The notes under the pieces are model-generated. The model was not told the origin of the DNA. It saw only the letters and a list, made by a program, of their open reading frames with translations, and searched no databases. A DNA stretch of 64,000 nt, taken from assembly GCF_000427625.1 (NCBI RefSeq), contig NZ_KE386569.1:1264216-1328215 (forward strand), written 5' to 3'. The DNA is from Methylobacter luteus IMV-B-3098. GTDB lineage: Bacteria; Pseudomonadota; Gammaproteobacteria; Methylococcales; Methylomonadaceae. A program made the translations under genes and the position numbers. Positions 17,513 to 27,133 of the stretch are shown here, in pieces. Position 1 is the first letter of the stretch, and each line of letters begins with the position of its first letter.

Positions 17513-20500
17513 TTAGCGCCCCCTACCCGTTAAGGTGCCAATTGGGGCTGGAGAGGCGTTGCTCACCACTGTCAGTGTCCGCGTGTACAACTGGGCAGCG
17601 GTCGGACTGAAGGTGACTCTGAGATTGCAAGCCCTGCCCACGCGAACTGGTGTGCCGCAGGTGCCCAGGGTGACCGTGAACGGCCCAGGCGCCACACTCG
17701 CAGAGGTGATGACGAGCGGGTTAGTGCCCGTGTTTCTCACCCGAACGTTGCTGGTGACACTGGCACCGATCCGTATCCCCCTACCGCCGCCGAAAGTTGT
17801 GTTGGCGATGGTGGCGGTCGTTGTTGTGGCGGCCGGATCTGGTGGTTGGGCCGTGCCCGTGCCGCTCACTGTGACGCTGAAAGGTGATCCCGCCGCGTTG
17901 TGTGCGATAGAGACAGTGGCCGTCTTAGGGACGTCGGAGGTGGGAGAGAACTGCACAGTGACAGTGCAGCTGCCAAGAGGTGCGACAGTGCCACAGTTGT
18001 TGCTGGCTAATGAGAACTGTGATGCATCAGCACCGGTTATTGTGACTCCGGATACCACGAGATTGCCGTTCCCGGTGTTGCTGACCGTGATGCTCTGCGG
18101 CGCCGAGGTAGTGCCGACGGCCTGATCCCCGAAAGCCAAGACCAGCGAGGCGGGCGTCACTTCGGCGACCGGCGCGATCGCGTCAGCGACGCTGATCGGA
18201 GCGGCACGGACATCGCAGGTGTTTCTAAGAGCGCCAGGCGTTGCACAGAAGCTGAGCTGTTCGATATTCCACAAAATATCGGTGCCATCGTTGACGCCAC
18301 CACCACCACCACCACCACCACCGCCGCCACCGCCACCGCCAGTGTTGTCGCTGACAGTTACGCTGCCATCGGCATTGAGGGTAATGGTGTAATTGACCTG
18401 CGGCCCTGAGAACAACGCCGTATCGCAGTTGAGCGGTGTTGCGGCGCCACAGTCAGCGGAGGGAACGGTTGGGGTCAGGATCTCCCGCACAGCCACGATG
18501 TTGCCCGGATCGACGAGGCCCGCGAACACGGCTTGTTGCAGGGTCATGCCGTCAGTGCCAGCACCGAAGTTTCTTCCTGTAAGCTCTTTGTTCTCCATGA
18601 GGTCGGTAGTGCCGATTTCAGCGCCCGCGCCATCACGAACACTGAGCCGGACATTCAGGTAACGGTCGCCGTCAAGAATGTCATTAGCGCCGCGACCTTC
18701 GAGCTGATCACTGCCTTCGCCGCCGAGGAGGATATTGCCCTCGCCCCAGACGAAGTCTCCCTTCAACAGACAAAAGTTGGTCACGGAATTGGCAACGACC
18801 GAAGCCAATGGCGTAGCCGTACCTGCAGCCAGTGGCGGAACCAGATCATCGAGGCCGGCGATGCGGTCCAGACCCGCCTGATCGAGCGCGTCACAGCCGA
18901 TGAAGCCGCCGCCGCCAATCTGACTGGGGATAATATCGTCGCCACGCAGGGTATCGTCAAACTTCCAGCCGGACAGCGCTTCAATTTCATTGTACCGATC
19001 GCGAGTTTCGTTCACTGGTGGCGTATTAAGGATCAGCAGAGCCAAATCAGCATTTTGAGGCTGTGGATCTCCCACTCCAACAACCCAGTCATAGCCAGAG
19101 CCGCCGGCGTTCTTCTCTACACCAGGGCCGGCCACGCCAATGTCGTCACCACCCTCCATGTCATAGTCGTCATCGCCGCCCTGACCGATCAGGATATCAT
19201 GGCCAGGCAGGTTAAGGTCATTGAAGAACAAGGTGGAACTGTCACCGATCAGGAGATCTGGCTGGTCGCCTCCCTCTTCCCAATCGTCGCCGCTGTCACC
19301 GAAGACGGCATCTATACCCTGCCCGGCAATGGCAAAGTCATCGCCTGGGCCGCTAAAGGTTTCATTGTTATTGCCGCCGCCGTTGGTGAAGTCCTTACCA
19401 TCGCCGGCCATAATGATGTCATCGCCGATGCCGCCGTCGATGGCGTCGTTGCCGGGACCGCCTTTGAGAATGTCGTTGCCTGCAAAGTCGGTGATAATGT
19501 CATTGCCTTCGCCGCCGAGAGCCACGTCGTCTCCGCCGCCGCCTTCGATCCTGTCATTGCCCAGGCCGCCCCAGAAAGTGTCGTTATCGTTGCCGCCGTA
19601 GAAGTCATCGGCAAAATCAGTACCGTTGTAGACACTCTGGCCATTGATGCCCACCGGATCGACATCGTTGACCGCCCGGTATCGGATCGTGCCGTCAGGT
19701 TCACGAAGCAACAGGAGATTTTCGTTACATTCCGAGGTTGGGTCATCGTTGACCGAGCCAGGGCCGGTGATGTCACTGCCTGTATCCGCAGGGAAAGTAA
19801 GGTTGCCAAGCTCGAACTTGCAGTCAGCTGTCGCGAACGGATCAGCCTTCAGGGTGTGCGCAGTAGTATTGCGCATTATCAGCTCAGCAAACGAATTACC
19901 CTCAAGCTGGGTCCGCAGGTTCATGCCTGGCGTACGGGCCAGATAGTAGAACCGGTCGCCGTTCTGGAGATCAGTGAGCTGTTTCTCGAACACATAGTTG
20001 AAAGTAGGCCCCAGCAGACCGCCAAACAGGTTGGTGTTCTCGGCAAGCCCCCCCATCCAGAGGTCGATATCATCAACACCGGTTTGAGATACGCCATTCG
20101 CGTCATTCGCCCAGTTGCCCGTGCTGAACATGAAGTCGGCACTATCCTCCGGTGGGAAGATGTTATCGGCGCTTTCATTTACAGTTGTGTCAGGGTCGTC
20201 ATCCAGGAAGCCATCCGGTCCGGTCAAAACTGTACCGTTGACGATCTGGTCAGCGGCAGCACGTTTGCCCTCTAAGGTTGTCGCGACAACAATGGTTGAA
20301 TGTTTGCCATATGCCGCAACGAAGTTAACCAGCGAGGCATGGTGCTTAAGCGCTTGGTCGAAGTCAATCCAGTTTGCATAGGGCGTCAACTGACCATCGT
20401 TTGTCGTCGCGAAAATTTGCTTGCGAACGTTATTTAGAGAAGGAATACCCTCACTGCGGGCACGCGCCATATTGATGCTAGGCAGGTCAAGTGGTAGACC

Positions 20501-22573
20501 CAGCAGGTGGTTACGCATCGTTTCGGTCACGAATTCGTCTATCTCGTTACCCGTCTGATCCGACAACCCCATGAGGATGGCGGTGGCGGCATCACGGGAG
20601 TTGATTCTGATACCGTTACCTCCATCGTTGTATGCCGCCGGGTTGAGGAATCCGTCAAACAACGGAATGTCATTGCGCGGCAGCGCGCCGGCAACTACTG
20701 ATTCAGGCGTGTTTACGCGCGGGATCGTATCGGTCAGCATCGAATGGCCGAAACGGTAAACCGCATGGGCAAACTCAGCCGTAATTGCCGGATTGAGATC
20801 CGTCTGGTTGAAGGCGAAGGGTTCGAAAGCGTTAATCGCCGGCTGGACCTTGCGCGCAAACTCCTCGAACACCAGATGCTGATATTCCATTTCAGTGACG
20901 AAACGGGCAGCCTGGAACAGACGCTCTTCATAGGTAAAGGTCTTATCCGTCCCTGGGGCAAGATTGACGTTCTTGAAATCCGCCAGCAGTTCGGCATTCT
21001 CGGGCCGGGTCAGCACACCATCAGTTGGGCTGGTGAAGTAATCGATCAGACGATTATGCTCGGAGTGGAAAACCTGGTGGACTGCGGTCAGCGCAATATT
21101 CTCGTTGCAACGACCGTCGCCGCAGATGAAGTGCTGATCGAGCAGTTCATCATCGTACTCGCCGGCTGCAGCTGGATCAAGGCTGCCGCCAGCTGTGGTA
21201 TCTGCATCAGGTGCCTTTGGAGCAGTGACAGCTCCCGGATCTGCACTGTGCGCGATATCATTCAGGAATGCCGTTGCGATACGATCCACGTTCGCTGGAG
21301 CAGCAACTGGTGCGCTCAGATTGCCCTCGACGAGGCCGGTAGCCGTCACATACTGAGGAAGACCGTTCGGGCCGGGGAGGAAGTTACCGTACTGATCGGC
21401 CGCTATCATGGGGATGTCGCTGACGTCCGCGTCGACAAGCTGAAGACCGAGTTTGGTCGCCGCCTGCTCCTTGATCATCGCCCAAGTGGGTAAGCCGCCA
21501 TCGGTCTGTTCGAGGAACCTGCCTGTCGCAACCGGTTCGCCTTCGGCATTTAGAACATACTCGCGAGTGAAGACCTGATGCGATGAATGTGAGGTGTAAG
21601 TCTGGCTTTGATCCACGAACGGGGTATCCGTATTCGGAGCGTTACGGAAACCGTCAGGGCCTTGTTTGATAGTGCCCCGCGTCAGGACCATGAACCGCTG
21701 CTGAAGCGGAAGATCATCGGCATTGCCGAAAATGTGGTCCGGGCCGGCGACCAGCGGGTCGTCATTCTTCAACGGGACAAAAACCTGTCCATTGCCGCCA
21801 TTAGTGATCTTATCGAGGCCGTGATCGAAGAACTGGCCGAAGATTGTAAACAGCGAGTTGAATGGCGGTGAAAGGCCGACATCAGTGGTAACGTTTGGGA
21901 TAAACAGGGTTTGATGCTCAGGCACGCACCCCTCTGGCAACCCATCGGTGCCTCCTGGAGTTGATGGCTCCGTAGTACACGGAAAAACCCCTTCATTACC
22001 CTGAGTTCTAGCCGGAAAGCCTGCCACGTTGACGGCGGCCGGGTTGGTTGAAGTCTGATCAACAATCAAGTTACTTATTATGCGCGGCTGGGAATCGAAA
22101 ACAAAACCACTGGTCTGGTTGTAGTTTGTGTCACTCCCTGCTCCTGGGAAACCTTGCGGAATCTGGTCAGCTGCCTTATTGAAATTGGGCGTGGTCAAGC
22201 GCGGGAATGTCTGATCCGAGGCGCCGAATTTCTCCTGTCCGGCTTGGAGGTTGTTGCAAGTCCCATCTACCGTCCGAAGCCCGAGAGAAAGGAGTGGGCT
22301 GCCGATCTGATTAGGCCCGTCGCCTAGCAGCGCTCCGCAAGGGCCTGTTGCCTGTGTGGTATTCGCGGCGTGATACTCAGCGATCTTAATTTGCTGAAGG
22401 ATATAGGCCAGGTCGGAAGCTGTGACCGTGAAGCCCGAACCGACCTGTGCGGGATCCACTGCGGCAAACGAGGGAGCTACGCCGACATTCGGCATGGCCA
22501 TGAGCAGCGACATCAGCGCGGCTAAAGTCCTCTTACCTTTTGGGGCAAGTCTTTGTTGAGTTCTGATTAACAT
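17513..22573 (-). CDS. MopA-like animal-type heme peroxidase with RTX repeats and C-terminal ASPM/anchor-D domains
   Basis: A 1686-residue secreted protein. A signal peptide occupies about 1-38. The peroxidase domain (about 225-900) has FGQFFDHGLDK at 245-255 with distal His251, the NENIALTAVHQVFHSEHNRL block near 490-510, and YRFGHSM near 606-612 with the likely proximal His. Hemolysin-type calcium-binding repeats (GGxGNDxI, about 990-1110 and 1283-1302) follow, then a 15-glycine linker at about 1412-1426 and two choice-of-anchor-D/HYDIN-like domains (about 1475-1570 and 1590-1686). The N-terminal QIKIAEYHA and GLRTVDGTCNNL segments resemble MopA, a calcium-dependent Mn(II)-oxidising peroxidase. 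AGGGAATGG precedes the ATG. The RTX repeats suggest type I secretion, although a Sec-like signal is also present. Confidence 0.88.
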   Translation of the reverse strand: MLIRTQQRLAPKGKRTLAALMSLLMAMPNVGVAPSFAAVDPAQVGSGFTVTASDLAYILQQIKIAEYHAANTTQATGPCGALLGDGPNQIGSPLLSLGLRTVDGTCNNLQAGQEKFGASDQTFPRLTTPNFNKAADQIPQGFPGAGSDTNYNQTSGFVFDSQPRIISNLIVDQTSTNPAAVNVAGFPARTQGNEGVFPCTTEPSTPGGTDGLPEGCVPEHQTLFIPNVTTDVGLSPPFNSLFTIFGQFFDHGLDKITNGGNGQVFVPLKNDDPLVAGPDHIFGNADDLPLQQRFMVLTRGTIKQGPDGFRNAPNTDTPFVDQSQTYTSHSSHQVFTREYVLNAEGEPVATGRFLEQTDGGLPTWAMIKEQAATKLGLQLVDADVSDIPMIAADQYGNFLPGPNGLPQYVTATGLVEGNLSAPVAAPANVDRIATAFLNDIAHSADPGAVTAPKAPDADTTAGGSLDPAAAGEYDDELLDQHFICGDGRCNENIALTAVHQVFHSEHNRLIDYFTSPTDGVLTRPENAELLADFKNVNLAPGTDKTFTYEERLFQAARFVTEMEYQHLVFEEFARKVQPAINAFEPFAFNQTDLNPAITAEFAHAVYRFGHSMLTDTIPRVNTPESVVAGALPRNDIPLFDGFLNPAAYNDGGNGIRINSRDAATAILMGLSDQTGNEIDEFVTETMRNHLLGLPLDLPSINMARARSEGIPSLNNVRKQIFATTNDGQLTPYANWIDFDQALKHHASLVNFVAAYGKHSTIVVATTLEGKRAAADQIVNGTVLTGPDGFLDDDPDTTVNESADNIFPPEDSADFMFSTGNWANDANGVSQTGVDDIDLWMGGLAENTNLFGGLLGPTFNYVFEKQLTDLQNGDRFYYLARTPGMNLRTQLEGNSFAELIMRNTTAHTLKADPFATADCKFELGNLTFPADTGSDITGPGSVNDDPTSECNENLLLLREPDGTIRYRAVNDVDPVGINGQSVYNGTDFADDFYGGNDNDTFWGGLGNDRIEGGGGDDVALGGEGNDIITDFAGNDILKGGPGNDAIDGGIGDDIIMAGDGKDFTNGGGNNNETFSGPGDDFAIAGQGIDAVFGDSGDDWEEGGDQPDLLIGDSSTLFFNDLNLPGHDILIGQGGDDDYDMEGGDDIGVAGPGVEKNAGGSGYDWVVGVGDPQPQNADLALLILNTPPVNETRDRYNEIEALSGWKFDDTLRGDDIIPSQIGGGGFIGCDALDQAGLDRIAGLDDLVPPLAAGTATPLASVVANSVTNFCLLKGDFVWGEGNILLGGEGSDQLEGRGANDILDGDRYLNVRLSVRDGAGAEIGTTDLMENKELTGRNFGAGTDGMTLQQAVFAGLVDPGNIVAVREILTPTVPSADCGAATPLNCDTALFSGPQVNYTITLNADGSVTVSDNTGGGGGGGGGGGGGGGVNDGTDILWNIEQLSFCATPGALRNTCDVRAAPISVADAIAPVAEVTPASLVLAFGDQAVGTTSAPQSITVSNTGNGNLVVSGVTITGADASQFSLASNNCGTVAPLGSCTVTVQFSPTSDVPKTATVSIAHNAAGSPFSVTVSGTGTAQPPDPAATTTTATIANTTFGGGRGIRIGASVTSNVRVRNTGTNPLVITSASVAPGPFTVTLGTCGTPVRVGRACNLRVTFSPTAAQLYTRTLTVVSNASPAPIGTLTGRGR
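18296..18340 (-). repeat. Trinucleotide run encoding 15 consecutive glycines
   Basis: Forty-five bases of GGT/GGC codons on the minus strand give an uninterrupted poly-glycine linker in the peroxidase. Half of the run is pure GGT, so it is a candidate slippage site that could vary in length without changing frame. Confidence 0.85.
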
Positions 22574-23181
22574 TTTCCATTCCCTATAGTGATGGATGGA
22601 CTAGCCATCTGGAGGCGTCCATGGACGTCAAACTGGATCGCCGGTGGGATTCTGCACAGGTTCTCACTGGACAGAAGTCACCTGGCAACAGCATCGCAGT
22701 TAAGCTAAATATAGATGTCATGACTACATACTCCTTACCCAAGATTATTTCAGGTTGAAACATCATTTCCAGCTTCAGCTGAAGGATGTTCCGTTTTTCT
22801 CTACAATTCTTGACTACGGCAGTAGGTTATATTTAGATTCAACCTCATACACTACAGTTAACACTGTACTTCAATCTAAGGAAATCCTGTATTTATGAGT
22901 TAGGGTATGAGCAAAGATGTAATTTCGATCGGGATGTTTTCTGAATGTAATTTTTGAACGTGTTTTTTTTGCGAAAATGCGGAGAGGCGCTTCCGGCCCG
23001 GCAAGAGAAAAAGTGAATGCATTGCTTTGTGGATTTGTGAAGTGCGCTTTATCCAACGCACCGACACTCAATTGTAAAGGTTAACTCTTTTACCACAAGC
23101 TCAGCCATACGAGACCTGGACAATAGGGATTTTATAAAGTTCGTAAAAAGCAGGCGCAACACGGAGAATTGCTTGAAATTA
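22574..23181. other. Intergenic region upstream of the peroxidase gene
   Basis: A 608-base gap that should carry the peroxidase promoter on the minus strand. It holds a near-palindrome around a TCCATGGA core at about 22615-22630. Two short minus-strand frames here have no ribosome site or recognisable content. No other feature was recognised. Confidence 0.45.
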
Positions 23182-23919
23182 TCAGACTGGGTCGCTCACG
23201 TTGGAAAAGTCAATAATCCAAGCCGAGGAGAAAAAATTGGCTACGATATACTCGCCCGGATTTACCCATTGCCCGACCTCGTCCAATACGGCTGAATCGG
23301 AAGTAATTGCCAGTTTATCAGAGCGGATAATGAATTGGTCGGGATTGTTCATTAAAGCGGTCTGCCAGTTCCAGCCCCTGGCTTGAGCCATATCGCGCAC
23401 CATGACCGCCAGGCGGCCGCTGTTGGAAACGGGCTTGTCAAAAATCCACAGGATGTTTTCCGGTCTGAAAAATTCAAGCGCCTGACCGACAAGAGCGATG
23501 GCGTTGCCGGTTTCATGGACCTGCCGGTAAGTGCCATGGATGCTGGCGATGTCGCGGATACAGCCATCCCGGCAACGCAGCACGACGCCGCCGGCCATGA
23601 TTGTCTCGACCGTGATGATCAGGTTGAGCCCGTCAATGACCAGTTGCCGATCTTTGATGGCCTCAATCGGCAGGCATTTGGCTACTCTCAATTCCCGGCT
23701 TTCATCCGAACAGGCCGCCCTGGAAATAGCCAGGCGCTGGCGTTTGAGCAGCTGATAGTGATCGCCTACCAGCTTGATGGCTGAATGCCGGGCATAGCCG
23801 CGGTTGAATAACCAGCAAAGATCATAAACCGCCTTGCGCAAACGCAGCAAATGCTCGCCGCTGAATAGCGCTTTATCGCCCAGATGCGCGTTTCGGTGCC
23901 TTTGCTCATGCGTATTCAT
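23182..23919 (-). CDS. DUF434 domain-containing protein
   Basis: A 245-residue cytosolic protein. The N-terminal DUF434 region contains YDLCWLFNRGYARHSAIKLVGDHYQLLKRQRLAISRAAC. It is followed by a nuclease-like alpha/beta domain with a DGLNLIITVETIMAG segment and a late IFDKPVSNSGRLA segment, where acidic residues could bind metal. Function is unknown in this family; the fold of the second half resembles PIN/Toprim-like domains only by impression. It is the last gene of a three-gene minus-strand run, 20 bases after the secreted protein gene. Confidence 0.75.
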   Translation of the reverse strand: MNTHEQRHRNAHLGDKALFSGEHLLRLRKAVYDLCWLFNRGYARHSAIKLVGDHYQLLKRQRLAISRAACSDESRELRVAKCLPIEAIKDRQLVIDGLNLIITVETIMAGGVVLRCRDGCIRDIASIHGTYRQVHETGNAIALVGQALEFFRPENILWIFDKPVSNSGRLAVMVRDMAQARGWNWQTALMNNPDQFIIRSDKLAITSDSAVLDEVGQWVNPGEYIVANFFSSAWIIDFSNVSDPV

Positions 23920-23939
23920 GTTTCGCCGCCCGGCTCATG

Positions 23940-25055
23940 CTATTGCATCGGCTTTGCGTCCATGTGCTCCTGCCTGCCGGCTATCAGCATGCGCGCCAGC
24001 CTGCGCAAGCCTTCCGAGGAAATCTGCAGGCCGAATGGCGCACCCAGGTTCTCAAGCTCATACATGACATCGGTAGCGGCTATGAACGTCAGATATTGCA
24101 TGCCCTGGATACCGGGCACTTCCCTGGCGACGGTTTTCAGGACAGGCGCCAGACGCTCCCAGGTATCGGTAAAGAATACGCGGACCGGATCGGCACCGCT
24201 CGTGCTCTGTCCTTTCAAGCCGGACTGGAAAGCGGCGCGCGAATCAAGCAGAATTTCCATCAAGGTTTCACGCACTTCCTGCGACTGGGTATCATCGGAG
24301 GCCTTTTTGATCGCCGACGTCAAAAACTCATCCCATTGCTGCCATGTGGCTGCCCATTGTTGTTGCTCCGCTTCGCTGAAGGCCGGGGCCGGCGCTTGTT
24401 TGACCGCCATTTGAGCCGGCGCATCGAAGGCGAGATTGACATTGATGCCGTCATCCTGGGCCTGAATAGTGTTGAATTTCAGCGTGTTCAGCATCTGCTG
24501 AAATTCTGCGGCGTTCTCTCTGGGCAAAAACCTGGCCAGCGTTTGCTGAATATCGACACGGGATTCATTCAGATCCACTTTGACGGCTGCGAGTCTGGGC
24601 TCGACGACGCGGGTAATCAAATCCTGCAATTTATCAATGGTCAACTGGCGGCCTTGACTGTCATAGGCGTTGGCTCGGGTGACAGGAAAAGTCACGACCG
24701 ACTGTTCGGCATTCAGGGTCGGTTGCTGGAAGGTCTCCAATACCCCTGCCCAGTCCAGCATGGGCACGCATTGTCCGCCAAATCCGGTCCCGAACCGGGC
24801 CTGGACTTCGTTTAACAGCCGGACCTGGCCGTTTTGTCCGCTGACCTGTGGATTGGAAAACTTCAAATAACTGCATCCCTGCTTGTCATTCCAGAGTTGG
24901 GCGGTGTGGTCTGCGCCTTTGTAGAGCTGCGTAACCAACGCTTTCTCGATCATGCTGTAATCAATCTGCAGCGGCACAGAGATTTGATTCGCCCAGCCGC
25001 TGTTTGAAAAAAGCCCAGAGAGACTGAGCATAATCATTGTGAAATATTTTTTCAT
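23940..25055 (-). CDS. Secreted protein of unknown function
   Basis: A 371-residue protein with a clear signal peptide (about 1-22, ending SGWAN). The body starts QISVPLQIDYSMIEKAL and is mixed alpha/beta, with two cysteines in the N-terminal third (QGCSYL and GGQCVP) that could form a disulfide. I do not recognise the family; the N-terminal strand-rich part recalls envelope lipid-binding (TULIP-like or DUF4403) proteins, but only loosely. It lies between the LtaS-like sulfatase (54-base gap) and the DUF434 gene, so an envelope role together with the sulfatase is plausible. Confidence 0.7.
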   Translation of the reverse strand: MKKYFTMIMLSLSGLFSNSGWANQISVPLQIDYSMIEKALVTQLYKGADHTAQLWNDKQGCSYLKFSNPQVSGQNGQVRLLNEVQARFGTGFGGQCVPMLDWAGVLETFQQPTLNAEQSVVTFPVTRANAYDSQGRQLTIDKLQDLITRVVEPRLAAVKVDLNESRVDIQQTLARFLPRENAAEFQQMLNTLKFNTIQAQDDGINVNLAFDAPAQMAVKQAPAPAFSEAEQQQWAATWQQWDEFLTSAIKKASDDTQSQEVRETLMEILLDSRAAFQSGLKGQSTSGADPVRVFFTDTWERLAPVLKTVAREVPGIQGMQYLTFIAATDVMYELENLGAPFGLQISSEGLRRLARMLIAGRQEHMDAKPMQ

Positions 25056-25109
25056 GCATTTTTCTCCGGAAAATCAATAGGCGGCAGTTGGCCGCCCTAC
25101 TCTGGTGCC

Positions 25110-26957
25110 TTATTGTGTTATATGAGCCGCTGTTCCCTGCCGGGCGGCAACATCGGCTGTTACAGGCTCAGGTTCACTCGGCTCCATAGGCGGATGCTTG
25201 GGACGAGTAAACTGGCGACCTATAAACAGGTCGTTGCTAACGACCAGCACATCGCGCAGCCAATCGGCGGATGCCTTACAACCTGCTGAATAAGGTGGTT
25301 CCTTGCAGAGATCTACTTTCTGGTCCTTAGTCAGATTAAAATGCAGGCCGGGCAATGGTCGTACCCGCATATCAGGCATTGAGTCGGTGTAGTCCATGAT
25401 CGTCGGCTCATTGAAATTCAGCAGGTTCAGCACGAATTTGGGCACCTGATAAAGCGGCATGCTGCCGAATTTAACCGGTCCGCGTTTGCCGTCGATAATC
25501 AGCATCGGCGTGCTGACATAGAACTTGAACATATCCGGCGTAAAGTCGCTGCGATTGGCCGCAAGCACGCCTGAATCGACATAGCCGGCAAAATTTTCGC
25601 CCAGGAAAGGCAGGTGATCGCCGAACAGTACGATAATGCCGTCCGGGTCCCGCTTGCGCATTTCATTGATGAAATCCATCATTTCGCGGGATTTGTAATA
25701 GACCGTGTTGGCATAACTCGATACTTCCTCTACCGGAGAAGGCGATGACACTTTATTGGGCCTGTTTTCACTTAAAGGGTAATTCCAATGGCCGAAATAG
25801 GTCACGATGTAATCCAGGACAGGCTGATGCGCATCCAGCGAGGGCTGGATTTTCTCCATGACCTGACGGTACAGCGATTCATCGGACAGAAACTCGCGAT
25901 TCATGTCATCCTGCATAAAATCCTGTAGTGACCAGTAAGTCTGGAATCCGATGCGCCGATAGGCATTCACGCGATTCCAGAATACCGGCACATTGGGATG
26001 GGAAGCCATGGTTTTATAACCGTTTTCGGCAAGAATATGCGGCAGACAGGGCACATCGTTCAGCAGCTGGCGCTCGAACTTGACGTTATCCTTGACGACT
26101 GGAAACCCGCACAGGACTTCAAATTCCGAATTAGCGGTATAGCCGCCGAATACCGGCGCCATGGCATGAGAATACCCCGCGCTTTTCCAGAGCTTGCGAA
26201 ATTCCGGCGACAGCGGATTCTGCTTGTACTTGGCCTTCTTCAATTCATTCGGGTCCCAGAAAGACTCCAGCAGGACAATATGCACATTGCGCGGTGTAAA
26301 CGCTTGCGTGCTGGCGACCTTTTGCGGCACAGTCAATTGCAATTTTTCGGCCGCTTCCTGAGCTATATCCTGATCAGGCACCACGTCAGCCTCGGCAATA
26401 CGGCGCGCGCTCTCCTGAATGCTGTAAACCGTCGCGCCATGCCATAAGTAGTTGGAACGCTGATCCCATACCGAGTTGCCGAAGAATTTATCGAGGGGAC
26501 CGACAATAGAATTAGGCTCATAGACCAGAGTAATGCCAAATAGAAACACAGCTACACTAGCTAGATAGGAACTCCAGTGCCGCATGCTGAAGTTGTACAG
26601 CAATAAACCGGCGATGGCGGCCAATGGCACAGCCGCGGCAAAAAACCGCCACCCATCAAGAATCAGCAACAGGGAGCGTAGCGCATAAACATCGTCCGGC
26701 ATGATCGGGCCGCCGAAAAAAGATATCTTTATGGCATTGCCGACATACAGTATGCCCATCACTAGGGCCTGGATCACCAGGAAAATCCACAGGCGTCTTG
26801 AAAAAGCGAAGAGTATGTAACCGATGATGACCTGTAGCAGGTAATCGTACGGTATAGCTTTAAAGTGGAATTCTACATCGAACTTAAAAACACTGATTAG
26901 ATAACACAACGCGTACAACACCGTTGTGGAAATAACGGGTAAAAATCTTAATAACAT
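25110..26957 (-). CDS. LtaS-like membrane sulfatase / phosphoglycerol transferase
   Basis: A 615-residue protein with five N-terminal transmembrane helices (about 1-165) and a large periplasmic sulfatase-fold domain from about 220. The nucleophile Thr lies in GGYTANSEFE, the catalytic region starts NVHIVLLESFWDP, and the metal-binding FGDHLPF is near residue 450. This is the architecture of lipoteichoic-acid synthase and of Gram-negative OpgB/phosphoglycerol or phosphoethanolamine transferases. In this organism it probably modifies periplasmic or surface glycans. A Pro/Glu-rich C-terminal tail is present. It is the first gene of an operon with the secreted protein and the DUF434 protein. Confidence 0.85.
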   Translation of the reverse strand: MLLRFLPVISTTVLYALCYLISVFKFDVEFHFKAIPYDYLLQVIIGYILFAFSRRLWIFLVIQALVMGILYVGNAIKISFFGGPIMPDDVYALRSLLLILDGWRFFAAAVPLAAIAGLLLYNFSMRHWSSYLASVAVFLFGITLVYEPNSIVGPLDKFFGNSVWDQRSNYLWHGATVYSIQESARRIAEADVVPDQDIAQEAAEKLQLTVPQKVASTQAFTPRNVHIVLLESFWDPNELKKAKYKQNPLSPEFRKLWKSAGYSHAMAPVFGGYTANSEFEVLCGFPVVKDNVKFERQLLNDVPCLPHILAENGYKTMASHPNVPVFWNRVNAYRRIGFQTYWSLQDFMQDDMNREFLSDESLYRQVMEKIQPSLDAHQPVLDYIVTYFGHWNYPLSENRPNKVSSPSPVEEVSSYANTVYYKSREMMDFINEMRKRDPDGIIVLFGDHLPFLGENFAGYVDSGVLAANRSDFTPDMFKFYVSTPMLIIDGKRGPVKFGSMPLYQVPKFVLNLLNFNEPTIMDYTDSMPDMRVRPLPGLHFNLTKDQKVDLCKEPPYSAGCKASADWLRDVLVVSNDLFIGRQFTRPKHPPMEPSEPEPVTADVAARQGTAAHITQ

Positions 26958-27133
26958 AGCTATTGAAAAAAATGAGATTCCTGGAAACAGTCAAATATGC
27001 TGCTGGTCGAGTTTAGTCTATTATAACCATCCTTACTGCTCGCTGAATCATCTTCATTTATTTTTCATTATTGCCCGCTTCTCTTTATCCGTCATAGAAT
27101 GCCCGTTTCTTATACTTAATTTTGGGGTTTTCA

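Noticed and set aside
19200-19620. Repetitive GC-rich stretch as a tandem-repeat array
   Set aside because: It codes for RTX calcium-binding repeats in the peroxidase gene.
18533-20275. A 580-codon plus-strand frame opposite the peroxidase gene
   Set aside because: It is antisense to a strongly supported gene with clear domains; the frame is open because of the GC-rich, repeat-coding RTX region.
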